Below, one piece after another: positions 1 to 11,431 of a stretch of 64,000 nucleotides of DNA (the first letter of the stretch is position 1; the number at the start of each line of letters is the position of its first letter). Below the pieces are notes generated by a model. It was not told where the DNA came from, did no database searches, and saw nothing but the letters and a program-made list of their open reading frames with translations. The stretch is taken from contig CM039137.1 of the NCBI GenBank assembly GCA_022036555.1, forward strand, positions 23,561,364-23,625,363, read 5' to 3'. Position numbers and translations under genes: made by a program. This DNA is from Microstegium vimineum. Lineage: Eukaryota > Streptophyta > Magnoliopsida > Poales > Poaceae.

Positions 1-9
1 TAGAGCAAG

Positions 10-2423
10 ATGTCTCATGGGGATGGACCACCTCCCATGTTCGATGGAGACGACTTTCCTTATTGGAAAGTTCGTATGGAGGCCTATCTAGAGGCCGTTG
101 ACGTGGGCGTGCTCAATGCCGCCACAAAGGAAGGCACTCTCTTCGCGGAGGACCTCAACTTTGATAAGCACAATGCCAAGGCGAAGAACATTCTTTTTCG
201 TGGCATTTGCAAGGATGTCTTCAACCGAGTGCGTAATGCCAAAGACGCATTTGAGTTGTGGACTACTATTTGTGCTCTTCACGAAGGCACAAAGAGTGAG
301 CGTGAGGAACGCTATCACTTGGTCATGGCTAAGCTCAATTCTTTTTCCATGCATGGAAATGAAAATGCCAATGAAATGTACTCACGTCTTAACATTCTTG
401 TAGAAGAATTGAATGGGCTTGGTCTCAATCAAATGGCACCGGCCGATGTGGTGCGCAAGATTCTTTGTGTCTTGCCCATTGAGAAGTATGGCCACATCGT
501 CACGGTTCTTCACCAAGGAGACCTCTCCGCCGCTACACCAACACAAATCTTGGGCAAAATCAATGCCCATGAGATGTACATGAAGATTGGTGATGGTGGC
601 TCTTCTTCCTCCTCCAAGAAGAAAGAAAAAGAGAAGGAGGAGAAGAAGGACTTGGCTCTCAAGGCATCCTCTTCGGAGAAGTGCAAGATGCAATATGTGT
701 ATGAGAGTGCAAGTGATGGAGAGGATGATAATGACTTAGCTCTCATAGTGAAGAAGACAACAAAGATGTTGAAGAGGCTAAACAAGAATGGAGTCAAGTT
801 TGACTCAAAGAAGAAGAAATTCTTCACAAGATCTTCAAGAAAGCCCTCTCCAAAATGGATTGCTACAATTGTGGCAAACTTGGACAGTTGGCTCATGCTT
901 GCCCCGAAGAGAAGAAAGACAAATACAAGAACAAGAAATTCAACAACAAGTTCAAGTACAACAAGGGCAACAAAGATGAGTCAAGTGATGAGGAGAAAAA
1001 GGATGACAAGCCATTCAAGAAGAAGAAGAACTTCAACTTTCACAAGAAGAAGAAGGATGGCAAAGCCTACATTGTTGGTGATTGGCTCACCGACATTGAA
1101 GACACAAGTGACTCATCCGGAGATGAGAGTGAAGATGAGAAGGTGGCCGCCTTGGTGATTGGTTCATCTACTCCACCACTACCTCCTCCATCATCACCGG
1201 GCTCATCCTCTATACACCTATGTCTCATGGCCAAAGGTGACAAGAAGGTAAAAAAGAGGATAATGATGATGAGGCTAACTCTAGTGATGATAGTGATGAT
1301 GAGTTTGAGGCACCTTCCTATGATGAGCTAATTGTGATTTGCAACAAATACACTAATCTCATTAGGAAGTATAAAACTAAAAGTGAAACACTAGAGAAAG
1401 CCAACGATAACTTGCATGCTAAACTTGATGACTTGTCTAGTGCTAATGATGATTTGAAGCTTGAGAACAAATCTCTCTCATCTAGCACTAGGGAGCTCAA
1501 AGCCTCAATCAAGCAAGCTAATGAGAAACATGAAAAACTTGAGAGGTCAACACAAGAGCTCCATACAAGATACAACTTGCTAAAAGATGACTACAACCAA
1601 GTTAGAAATGAACATGACACACTTGTGATAGCTAACGAATTGCTTACAAATTATCTTGCTACACATGTTGCTATTAACCCGGTTGTTAAGTGTCATATAG
1701 CTACTTCTTATGAGGACTTGCTTGATGAAGTTGCTAGTGACCAAAATGCTAAGTGCAAGGGCAAGAAGGTTGTTGAGGCCGAAAAGTATGATGACTATGT
1801 GAAGATGAGGCAAGAGAACTCAAAGCTCAAGGAAGATCTAATCAACCTCAAGGCCAACAAGTCCTTCACCATCAACACGGCCAAGCAAGATGACAAAGAT
1901 GCAATCACCTTGATCAACTCTCTCAAAGAGGAAAATACAAAGCTCAAGGTTGAGAAGATCAAGTTAGCAAGTGGAATGGAGAAGTTCACCAAGGGCCACA
2001 ACCTTCAAAGTGAGCTCTTGATGAACACTATCATGAAGACCGACAAGTCCGATATTGGGTTCAAGGAGAACCAACTCATGAAGGCCAAAGTCAAGATGGA
2101 AGCAATGAACTACTACAAAAACAAGGCCATGAGGAACAACTATGACACCAAAGCCCAAGCCCAAGAAGTGCTTTGGATGTGGTCAAGAGGGTCACTTTGA
2201 ATTCCAATGCAAGACTCCACCTCCTAAGACCTTGCCCAAGCACACAAGGACTTTTGCTCATGATGCACACTTCATCATAAACAAGGACTCCATGGGTAGA
2301 CCCCTAGTTGTGTTTTTCAGTCCTAAGATGAAGAACAAGCCCAAAGTGCTATGGGTTGCTAAGGAGTTGGTGAACAAGGCTATGGGACCTCGCCAAGTGT
2401 GGGTTCCCAAACAACAAGCTTAA
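10..2423 (+). pseudogene. copia gag, frameshifted in at least three places
   Basis: Gag would form the particle that packages element RNA. The start at 10 opens with a retrotransposon gag N-terminus (a YWKVRMEAYLEA stretch). The reading frame changes near 810-855, near 1250 and near 2165. A first CCHC zinc knuckle lies at 861-902 but its conserved histidine position is glutamine (CYNCGKLGQLAHAC). A coiled-coil-like, Lys/Glu-rich segment covers about 1334-2140. A second, intact knuckle (CFGCGQEGHFEFQC) is at 2169-2210. The Lys-rich tract between about 905 and 1060 probably binds RNA. Frameshifts and the altered knuckle make this a dead copy. Confidence 0.85.
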
Positions 2424-3998
2424 CTTCAAGTTGCTTGTGTGTAGGTGAACTACAAGACCGGTGGAAGTCATTGGGTGATTGATAGTGGATGCACTCAACA
2501 TATGACGGGTGACTCCCGGATGTTCACCACACTTGAGGAAGATTGTGAAGGGCAAGACAAGATTACCTTTGGGGACAACTCAAAAGGCAAAGTGTAAGGC
2601 CTAGGCAAAGTGGCAATCTCCAATGATCAATCAATATCAAATGTCTTGCTAATGCAATCTTTGAGCTTCAACTTGCTTTCGGTTGGTCAACTTTGTGATC
2701 TCGGGTTCCAATGTCTCTTCACCCCCAATAAGGTAGTTGTGACCAAAATTGAAGATTCATCTTTGATATTCAAAGGGTTTAGGCACAACAATCTCTATCT
2801 AATAGACTTCACCTCGAATGAAGCAAGCTTACAAACATATCTTTTCTCCAAGAGCTCTTTGGGTTGGCTATGGCATAGAAGATTAGCACATGTGGGAATG
2901 TCAACTTTGAAGAAACTTGTCAAGAAGGAGATGATTATAAGTGTGAAGGATGTGGTGTTTGAGAAGGACAAGTTGTGTAGTGTATGTCAAGCCAGCAAGC
3001 AAGTGGCCATCACCCATCCCACCAAAGCTTTCATGTCAACCTCAAGAGTCCTAGAGCTACTTCACATGGATCTATTTGGACCTACCACCTATGCTAGCCT
3101 TGGTGGCAATCTCTTTTGCTTGGTAGTAGTTGATGACTACTCTAGGTACACTTGGGTGTTCTTCCTTCAAGACAAGGGAGAGACTCAATCAATATTCAAG
3201 AAGTTTGCAACTAGAGCCCAAAATGAGTTTGATGTGAAGATCAAGAAGATAAGAAGTGACAATGAGACCGAGTTTGTGAACACCAAGATTGAAAATTATT
3301 GTGATGAAGTTGGAATCAAGCATGAGGTGTCCGCCACCTATACCCCTCAACAAAATGGTGTAGTAGAGAGAAAGAACCGGACACTAATCACACTTGCAAG
3401 ATCAATGCTTGATGAGTACAACACCCCCGAGAAGTTTTGGGCCGAAGCAATCAACATCGCATGCTATGCGGCCAACCGGCTATTTGTCCAAAGACTTCTC
3501 AAGAAGACCCCCTATGAGCTTGTGAATGGGAAGAAACCGGATATATTCTTCTTCCGAGTGTTTGTATGCAAAGTGTACATCTACAAGAAGCGCCAACACT
3601 TGGGCAAGTTCCAAAGGAGATGTGACATTGGTTTCTTACTTGGTTATTCTCTTAAATCCAAGGAATATCGAGTATTTAACAAAGCCTCCGGTCTAGTTGA
3701 AGAAACATATGACTTGGAGTTTGATAAAACTAATGGCTCTCAAGAAGAGCATGAGAATCTTGATGATGTAGGTGATGAACCCTTGAGGGAGGCTATGAAG
3801 AATATGCCCGTTGGTGCAATCAACCCACTAGAGGTGGAAGGAGTTGAAGATGATGCAAATCAAGTACCCTCTCCACCTCACACGCCTCAAGTTGATGAAG
3901 TACAAGTGAGGGAAGCACAAGAAGATACCTTCATCCCTCAAGATCAAGCCGAGGCTCAAGCTAGTGATGTTGATGTACCACAACCTTCTCCCAAGTGA
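2424..3998 (+). pseudogene. copia protease and integrase region of pol
   Basis: An aspartic protease core with the DSG triad and a following CTQHMTGD stretch lies at about 2465-2595. It is preceded by in-frame TAA and TAG codons and closed by a TAA at about 2596. From 2610 the frame is open to 3998. It contains the GAG-pre-integrase zinc-binding module (HRRLAHVG, then CSVCQASK), and the integrase core with its three acidic residues in HMDLFGP, IRSDNETEF and VVERKNRT. The integrase would insert element cDNA into the chromosome. The C-terminal part is the usual acidic linker. The stop at 3996-3998 overlaps the start of the next open frame, so the polyprotein is split by a frameshift. Confidence 0.88.
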
Positions 3999-5671
3999 TT
4001 GATAGAAGATCTACACCTATGCTTCAAGCTCATCCACAAGACCTCATCATAGGGAGTCCATCAAGGGGGGTAACAACTCGGTCTAAACTTGCGTCTTATG
4101 TTGAGCATCACTCCTTTGTTTCCTTTGTTGAGCCCTCTAGTGTGGAGGATGCACTTGCGGATCCGGATTGGGTGAACGCCATGCATGAAGAGTTGAACAA
4201 CTTCACCCGGAACAAAGTGTGGACATTAGTAGAAAAGCCCAAAGGAGCAAGAATCCTTGGCACCAAGTGGGTGTTTAGGAACAAGCAAGATGATCAAGGC
4301 GTGGTTGTGAGAAACAAGGCAAGATTGGTGGCAAAGGGGTTCTCCCAAGTTGAAGGCTTGGATTTTGGGGAGACCTTTGCATCGGTTGCAAGACTAGAAG
4401 CCATTCGTATCCTTTTGGCATATGCTTCACATCATAAAATGAAACTTTTTCAAATGGATGTGAAGAGTGCCTTTCTAAATGGTTTCATCAATGAACTTGT
4501 TTTTGTCTCACAACCTCCCGGGTTTGAAGACCCCAATTGTCCTAATCATGTGTATAGGTTGTCCAAGGCACTCTATGGATTGAAGAAGGCTCCAAGAGCC
4601 TGGTATGAGAGGCTAAGGGACTTCCTACTCAAGAAGAGCTTCAAGATCGGGAAAGTGGAAACCACACTCTTCACCAAGGTGCTAGATGGAGAGATCTTTG
4701 TTCGCCAAGTGTATGTCTATGACATTATATTTGGGTCAACAAATCAAGATCATAGCAAGGAATTTAGTGCATTGATGTCCAAGGAGTTCGAGATGTCAAT
4801 GATTGGTGAGCTAACCTTCTTCCTTGGCTTTCAAGTGAAGCAAATGAGAGAAGGGACCTTCATCTCTCAAGAAAAGTACACTCATGATCTACTTAAGAAG
4901 TTCAAGATGGAGGATTGCAAGCCAATCAAGACCACAATGCCTACTAATGGGCATCTCGATCTCGATGAGGGAGGTAAACCAATAGATCAAACTCTTTACC
5001 GCTCTATGATTGGTAGTTTACTTTACCTCACCGCATCTAGGCCGGACATCATGTTTAGTGTGTGTATGTGTGCTAGGTTTCAAGCAAACCCTAAGGATTC
5101 GCATCTTTGTGTGGTTAAAAGAATCCTTAGCTACATAAGGCACACCCCTAGCATTGGCCTTTGGTATCCCAAAGGAGCTCCCCTCCTACTCTGTGGCTAT
5201 TCCGATTTGGATTATGCCGGGTGTAAGGTTGATAGGAAGAGTACCTCCAGCGGTTGCCATTTGCTAGGAAGATCACTTGTTTCTTGGTCCTCTAGGAAGC
5301 AAAATAGTGTGGCATTGTCTACTGTTGAGGCGGCATACATAGCCATGGGAGCAAGTTGTGCACAAATCTTATACATGACCCAAACTCTCCTTGATTACGG
5401 CGTGGTTTTAAAAGATGTTCCACTCTTGTGTGATAATGAAAGCGCCGTAAAGCTTGCAAATAACCTAGTTCAACGCTCTCGCACCAAGCACATTGATATT
5501 CGCCATCACTTTCTTAGAGATCATGTGGCTAGGAAAGATATCACACTAGTAGGAGTTTCTAGCGAAGATCAATTGGCGGATATCTTCACTAAACCACTCG
5601 ATGAAGCAACCTTTTGTAGGTTGAGAAGTGAGTTGAATGTGCTTGATCTCTCTAACTTCACTAAAAAATGA
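3995..5671 (+). CDS. copia reverse transcriptase and RNase H, catalytic motif altered
   Basis: This 558-residue frame is the C-terminal half of copia pol. The RVT_2 domain covers roughly residues 70-315, with the characteristic stretches WVFRNKQDDQG, ARLVAKGFSQ, QMDVKSAFLNG and LYGLKKAPRAWY. The polymerase box that is normally YVDD reads YVYD at 4712-4723, so one of the two metal-binding aspartates is a tyrosine and polymerase activity is very unlikely. RNase H follows at about residues 405-545 (DRKSTSSG, SSRKQNSVALSTVEAAY, CDNESAVKLANN, KHIDIRHHFLRD). The frame overlaps the integrase frame by four bases; in an active element the two would be continuous. Confidence 0.9.
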   Translation: MIDRRSTPMLQAHPQDLIIGSPSRGVTTRSKLASYVEHHSFVSFVEPSSVEDALADPDWVNAMHEELNNFTRNKVWTLVEKPKGARILGTKWVFRNKQDDQGVVVRNKARLVAKGFSQVEGLDFGETFASVARLEAIRILLAYASHHKMKLFQMDVKSAFLNGFINELVFVSQPPGFEDPNCPNHVYRLSKALYGLKKAPRAWYERLRDFLLKKSFKIGKVETTLFTKVLDGEIFVRQVYVYDIIFGSTNQDHSKEFSALMSKEFEMSMIGELTFFLGFQVKQMREGTFISQEKYTHDLLKKFKMEDCKPIKTTMPTNGHLDLDEGGKPIDQTLYRSMIGSLLYLTASRPDIMFSVCMCARFQANPKDSHLCVVKRILSYIRHTPSIGLWYPKGAPLLLCGYSDLDYAGCKVDRKSTSSGCHLLGRSLVSWSSRKQNSVALSTVEAAYIAMGASCAQILYMTQTLLDYGVVLKDVPLLCDNESAVKLANNLVQRSRTKHIDIRHHFLRDHVARKDITLVGVSSEDQLADIFTKPLDEATFCRLRSELNVLDLSNFTKK

Positions 5672-5689
5672 GATTATGTGAACCATGCT

Positions 5690-7381
5690 GTAGAATCATG
5701 GGCCCTTGTGTTTAGGCGATTAACGACAATACTAGGTCACTATGACTAACGTGTGTTTTGCAGAGGCAAAGTCATTTATGTTAGGTCATTAGTGATGCTT
5801 TTTGAATGGGCTTAATGGATATTCATGCCCCCAAGATGGAAATCGTTTCGGTTGTAAAGGATGAAGATACCAGTCGAAGACTAGGCTAGTTCTTAGTGCC
5901 ATAAGGTTGAGAAGGGCACTAAGTATAGCTAGGATTTTATTTTTCCTTTGACCGTACTATAAAGGGGGGTATGAGATTAGTAGCTTGACCTAGGAGAGTT
6001 TAGGAGAGTGGTTATATGAACACTTGTCACAACTAGTCCTAGAGACCTTGCTTTCAGCCCTTGGTAAACCCTAGAAATGGTAGGAGCAAAATCTCTTGAG
6101 AAACCTCAGCGAAAACATTTGAAATAGGGGGAGAAAGAGGCTCCGGACCAGTCTGCCAAGTGGGCGTCGGACCATAGGAGAGTGGTCCGACGGTCCCTGA
6201 CTTAGGCAAAATCTCAGCTCGAGGAGCTCCGGACCACCTGTCTGGAAAGCGTCGGACCATAGGAGAGTGGTCCGATGGCTTGTGTCAGAGAGAGAGAAGG
6301 CTCCGGACTAGTCCGACGGTGAGTCCGACGGCTAGTCCGACGCCTCAAGACAGGAGGTTGGTTTCATGCAGTAAGCGCCCTGGCTCCGGACCAGAGCGTC
6401 GGACCAGGGCTCCGGACCAAGGAGAGTGGTCCGATGGTTCAAAAAAGAGAAGAAGTTTTTCACTCAGAAAGCACCTTGGCTCCGGACCAGTGCGTCAGAT
6501 CAGTGCGTCGGACCAAGCAGAGTAGTCCGACGGTGCCTGAGTTGGAAGTCAGAGTGAGCTCCGGACCAGTGTACTTGGTCCGGTGGTATAAGCTCCGGAC
6601 TAGTCCGGTGGCTTCGCAGAGAAGAGAAAAAGTAAAAAACGGCTAGTTTTGGAGGTGGAGACTATTTATAGTTGCCCCCTTCGTCCTTAGGATCACTCTT
6701 GGCCATTGTTTCAGCTGGTGACACCTTGAGAAATCCTTTGGAGAGTCAAGAGGCTAGTGAGGGAGAGATTAGAGAGAGTTCATCTTGTTTTTCCCTCCTA
6801 GAGTGATTAGGAGTGACTTGTGTGCATCCATCCACCTTTCTAGCCTTGAGTTGGTCAAGTGAACGTCTTGTGCTTGTTACTCTTGGTGTTCGACAACACC
6901 TAGACGGTTTGGTGGTGTTCGGAGGAAGTGATCGCCGGAAGATTGTTGGCGGCTCTTCTCCAAGCTTCTGTGATCAGTTGTGGGCAATTCACCGAGCCGG
7001 AGTGGCGAAGAATCAGCCCGTAGAGAGCACTCTACCCTTGCGCGGGTAGAGGGGGAGCGATACCTTGCGAGGTGCTCCAACGAGGACTAGGGGGGTGTGT
7101 CGACACCTCGATACCTCGGGAAAAAATCGCTGCGTCACTGAGAATTTCTTTTTACCTAGCTCTCTACATTTCCGCATTACTTTTCGTCTTGTTTTTATCT
7201 TACCTACTAGAATTGCTTAGGTTGCTTTTATTTCCCATGAACTGCTACCGCTTTCTAGCTAGGACACACGGATCGTAGGCACTAGGGGGTGATTGGCATT
7301 TGATAGGTTTTCATATTTGCTTTAGAAATTTAAAACAAGCCCAATTCACCCACCCCCCTCTTGGGCATCTTGATCCTTTCA
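5690..7381 (+). repeat. copia 3' LTR (left edge not resolved)
   Basis: The right edge is clear: CACCCACCCCCCTCTTGGGC and then CTTGATCCTTTCA end at 7381, the known 3' terminus of SIRE/Maximus-type LTRs. The left edge cannot be fixed without the 5' LTR and lies between the RNase H stop at 5671 and about 5950. Two TATA-like boxes are visible, CTATAAAGG near 5950 and CTATTTATAG near 6660; the second is the better promoter candidate because GC-rich leader-like sequence follows. The segment 6130-6625 is built of short repeats, listed separately. Confidence 0.65.
6130..6625. repeat. TCCGGACCA / GTCCGACGG short-repeat tract in LTR
   Basis: About eight CTCCGGAC(C/T)A units alternate with GGTCCGA(C/T)GG units over roughly 490 bases. 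TCCGGA is a perfect palindrome and the two unit types are partly inverted with respect to each other. The tract lies between the two TATA-like boxes of the LTR, so it falls in a probable U3 region. No coding potential was recognised. Confidence 0.7.
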
Positions 7382-7839
7382 CATGCATTCATTTGTAATA
7401 TAACATGTTTAATTTGGTAATGCACATAGGCTTGGCTAACATGGTTGGAATAACCGTTCTTGAACGTGTGAAGAAGTCCAAATCATGGTTTAAACTTGCA
7501 AGCAACCTAGATTCAAATTCTTGTAAATACATTGCATGTGCATGTGTTGTTTGTCGTTCCTTTTCGGTTAAGTTTGAGCATCCTCTATGTTCGTCCACTT
7601 AGGGGGGAGCATTCCAAGTTCAAGTCACTTCTATACCCCTCTTGTGGCTATATGATGTATCCTTGAAGGTTCCATTCGAATATTTTGAGCTAAAATTAAA
7701 TCTAAGCCTATGGCAAACTATTTGAAAAGGAGAGTTTGAGAGATGGTTCTCATATCAAGTACAATCAGGTGTTATTTGGATCTTATTTGGATTGGAACTT
7801 GGTTGGGAGAAAGAAACAAAAAGAAAATTTGAAAAATTC

Positions 7840-8690
7840 TAAAATTTTAGCGACGGACGATCCTGACGGACGCTACGTCATTCTTACCTCAGCGTCCGTC
7901 GCAACCGTCCGGACAGAAAAAGCCGCTTGATTAAGGGGCGACAGACGATCTCCAGCGTCGGCCTCCTCGAAAATTCCCTACTGGAAGACCGACGGACTAT
8001 CCCGTCGGACGCTGTGCAACATCTATCGCAGTCCGACGGAGCATCCGTCGCGAACTTAAGGCGCAAACTTTTTTTAAAAAACCCCCGTCTTTCTTCCTCT
8101 CGGTCGGTTTCAGTTCATCCGTACGTCGTCGCCGCTCGATCTCTCCGAACTCTAACCGCCGCTGAGCAGATCTTGCGACGCCCGCGCCACCCCTCGTCGG
8201 CGTGCCCACCCAGCGCCGCCGCCGCATCTGCTCTCGCCGCCACCGTTGCTCCCTCCTCCGCGCCGCTGCCGCCGTTGCCGTTCCAGAGCCATGCCTCTTC
8301 TTCCTCGCCGCTGCCGCTGCCGTACCCAGGGCTGCGCCAACCCTAGCCGGCGGTTCCTCTCCAGTGCCGCCATCACCGCTCGCCAGGGAATCCTTCTGCT
8401 CTGCGCGTTTTAGCCAAGCAGATTGCGCAGATTCTCTCCGAGGTTTCCTTTGAGTTCCTCCCTAGATCTCCAAGGCTGCGGAGTGTGAAATTCGACCAAG
8501 GCTCTTTCCTGACTTGCATCACTTGGTCAGAGGGTCAGCGTGTCAGAGACAGTAACAGTGAACTCGGGGCAAAGCCCGCGAGTAAGGAACGAGGCAAAGC
8601 CTCGAGAGTGTCAGTCCAGGGCCGTCGAGCCACTCTTGTTTGCATTTTGGATTTGACCATATCATCAGAGGTTTGATTGCAGTGATCAGA
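7840..8690 (+). other. leader or LTR-like GC-rich segment of the second retroelement
   Basis: From 7850 to 8060 the sequence is rich in GACGGACG / CGTCCGTCG words in both orientations. From 8090 to 8450 it is CT- and CGC-rich, like a plant 5' untranslated leader. Short open frames on both strands have no recognisable protein similarity and are treated as chance. The segment ends just before the long ORF at 8693. It is probably an LTR plus leader, but no border was established. Confidence 0.4.
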
Positions 8691-8692
8691 TC

Positions 8693-11326
8693 TTGGCAAG
8701 GACGAATAACGTCGGCCCCGTTCCCGGTAGTGGTGGTGACCCTCCACCTCCACCGCGTCCACCCATTGATCGGGGAAGGGGTAAGCAGAAGGTTGTGTCA
8801 CGGAAGCGCAAGAGGCCACTTATGGATCCAGACTCCGTAGCAACACTTGCAGTAGCAGAGGCAGCAGAACTAGAAGAGCGAGGTCGACGTCGTGCCAGTT
8901 TGAGGCTCTTGCCTCGCCGTGGAGCGCATCATGAGTCCCCCTCGCGTCCAGAGACAGAGGAGGCAGAGCCAGTCCCAGAGACTGAGCAGACAGAGGCCGC
9001 AGGCCTGTCTTCGATCGGTGAGCTGATGAGCCGCAGAGTTACACGGTCTAGAGGCTCTGGTGCACCACCTAGTCCTCAAGGACCTCAGCTACCAGACCCA
9101 GTGAGGCATCAGGTCAGGGTTCTCACAGTAAGGCAGGTTCAGCTACTCTGCTTCGTAGACTTTCAGTCCTGGTTCCCAGCTCAGAGGGATCCCCGTGCTG
9201 GGTGTGCCTTCTACACCACGATTCACGAGGATTTCTACAGAGCGTATGTCGACACCGACGCTCCTCTTAGGGCTCACAGAGTGTGCCCACCTGCTCACAT
9301 AGAGGGGGTCGGTGGTCCAGAGATTCTTCAGCACTTGCAGTATCTTCAGGGCTTGTCAGATATGATGGGACGATCAGGAGCTTATCAGAAGGACTGGGTC
9401 TATCAGTTCTATGCTTCACTGTGGATCTCCCCTGATCACGAGTTCTTTCACTTCGGCTTTCAGGACCGTGACTTCAGGGTTTCAGCAGCTCGGTTCAGGG
9501 AGCTATTTCACTTAGAATCCTCTCCTATGAGGATTCACAGTCTGTGCTACGAGGATCAGGAGGCACCTCGTCGACCTCACGATGGGATAGTGCCATCTAC
9601 AGACTTCGTGAGGCCGTGTTTTCAGCTGCCATCCTCAGAGGGTTCACGCCGTACACCGAGAGATCTCACTCCTCTTGCTCGGATTCTCCACGAGGTACTC
9701 AGGCGTACCATTCTTCCCAGAGTTGGAGCCCGCGACACAATTACCCGACTACAGCTGTGGCTACATGCTCATATCATCCGGAAGGAGAAGTTTGATCTTT
9801 GGGATCTGATTGTCAGCGAACTTGAGGACATCATAGCTGCAGGATTCCGAGGTCACTGGCAGCTACAGTTTGCACACTGGATTTCATATCTCATAGTCGC
9901 CAAGACCCGATCTGGAGCTCTGCGAGTCACTCTTACCAGGTCAGCGATTGAGTTTCCAGTTTACTTGATAAGCTAGTTGGTCATCCACGGGAACCTGCCT
10001 CGCCCCAGCAGAGCATACCGACCAGGCACCAGACAGGCAGGTGTGCCACCTCAGTCGGCACAGGACACTGACGCCACAGTTAAGCAGATCGCCCAGGCAG
10101 AGCTTGCGGATCTTGATGCTCAGATTGACACCGCCGCCGAGGCTGCCTACAGAGAGGACCTGGACTCTGACAACTCTGATGAGGACTACAGGCCCATGGC
10201 CGATTACGCACCGATGTCTCATGATCATGAGGCAGGAGGGTCAGCTTCAGCTCCAGCTCCAGTTTCAGGCACCTCAGAGGCCACTATTCTTTCCCTACTT
10301 ACGAGGATGTAGGAGGAGCAGTCACGACAGGTAGAGGAGCAGAGGCGGTAGGCTGCAGATGTTCGGAGACTCACAACTCAGTAGCTTGCGGCTCAAGCTC
10401 AGACTCAGGCCCGACAGGATGAGTTTCAGCGTCAGTTCCTAGCTTATCAGATGCAGCAGGCTGAAATTCAGAAGACTCAGACTCTGCTTCTTGAGCGTCT
10501 CCTTGGCTTGACCTCCGGACAGTCCGTCACTCCACAGCTTTACATGTCCGGGGTTTCTCAACATCAGCCGTCAGTGGTCGTCGTACCGACTCCAGCATTA
10601 CCGTCCGGAGGACAGCAGAGTCAGGCACCATTTGCTCCTCCCTTCCAGGCACCAGCTTCTCTAGAGTGCCAGTTTCCGAGGACCCAGGTGTCCTCTTGGT
10701 TAGTTTCGCCCGGCGAGCTTCAGACAGGATTTACTCCTATTCGGGGAACTACCATAGCAGAGGTCTCGCATGACCTCTCAGCCTCCTACTTGGAGATCAC
10801 AGGAGATGACTCTCCTGGAGCAGCTCAGCTAGACTCACCAGCTCCAGAGGTTAAGGTGGATCCTCCGGCGACGGGCACTTACCTTTCTTCAGTTGCCTCG
10901 CCGGAGATCGCACCAGATCAGTCCACGTAGACGGTCACCACTCCTTCAGCTGCAGTTCAGATAGACACTATTTCAATAGCAGTTGAGACAGTTGTCACAG
11001 AGGCCCCAGTCCAGACACGTGAGCAGGATGAGGGAGTTACAGTTGCAGTATCCACTCCACCTCAGACTCACCCAGCAGAGCTTGTCGCAGCAGTGTCACT
11101 AGTTGCTCTGGCAGTGTCTTCTACTCCCCCGCCTCGTGTGTTCACTCGTCGGGCTCGCCCCGCTCCTACTACAGAGGCAGGACCGTCTGAGGCTCCAGCT
11201 CAGGATGTTCCTTCTTCCAAGCCTCATGGGGAGACAGAGGAGTCAGCTCAGCCTACCCAGACCGCTACCCTGACAGATGCAGCTTTAGAGGGTCAGGCAG
11301 CTGATGACAGTCCAGACTACTCATAG
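8693..11326 (+). pseudogene. long retroelement ORF interrupted only by TAG codons
   Basis: One reading frame runs for 2.6 kb. Its N-terminal 427 codons contain a basic nuclear-signal-like patch (RKRKRP) and a globular region at about residues 140-280 (CFVDFQSWFP, YRAYVDTDAPL, FYASLWISPDHEFFHFGF). This region resembles the putative plant transposon protein domain found in Athila-like and related grass elements (family call is inference). The remainder is Gln/Ser/Pro-rich with a coiled-coil-like Gln tract. In-frame stops occur at 9974, 10310, 10349, 10382, 10928 and 11324, all TAG, in a protein whose glutamines are mostly CAG. The apparent start codon is TTG (8693), within a context that suggests a lost ATG. 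The product would be a gag-like or accessory protein. Confidence 0.65.
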
Positions 11327-11431
11327 TTCGATCTTCACTCCCGTTCCACGGATGGTTCACTTCCAGATGCTCCGGGAGCTCCGTAGTTTTTGGTGCTTGG
11401 CGTCAAAGGGGGAGAGAGGGTAGTCGAGTAT

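Larger units (their letters stand above)
1..7381 (+). mobile_element. Ty1/copia LTR retrotransposon, degenerate, 5' LTR outside window
   Basis: The order gag, protease, integrase, reverse transcriptase, RNase H is the copia order, and the gag and GAG-pre-integrase style suggests the SIRE/Maximus lineage (inference). The window opens about 9 bases before the gag start, so the 5' LTR and primer binding site lie just outside. The 3' LTR ends in CTTGATCCTTTCA at 7381, a common terminus of this lineage. Several frameshifts and stops in gag, stops in the protease region and a damaged reverse transcriptase active site show that this copy cannot move on its own. No env-like ORF was seen between RNase H and the LTR. 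Confidence 0.9.
7382..11431 (+). mobile_element. second LTR-type retroelement fragment, pol-less
   Basis: After the copia LTR the sequence changes to a leader-like segment and then a very long degenerate ORF (8693-11326). A purine-rich, polypurine-tract-like run (GTCAAAGGGGGAGAGAGG) follows near 11400. A second purine run with CTTAGGGGGGAGCATTCC is at about 7600. No reverse transcriptase or integrase is present, so this is either a truncated gypsy-like element or a large non-autonomous derivative. Its right edge abuts exon 1 of a GT77 gene copy at about 11432. No LTR pair could be matched inside the window. Confidence 0.6.

Noticed and set aside
8870..9334. Minus-strand frames opposite the long retroelement ORF
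   Set aside because: They are shadows of the plus-strand frame with no independent support.
8693..11326. Programmed amber readthrough or pyrrolysine-type recoding to explain TAG-only stops
   Set aside because: Seven TAGs scattered in a silenced plant retroelement are better explained by deamination of CAG; no readthrough context or structure was seen.
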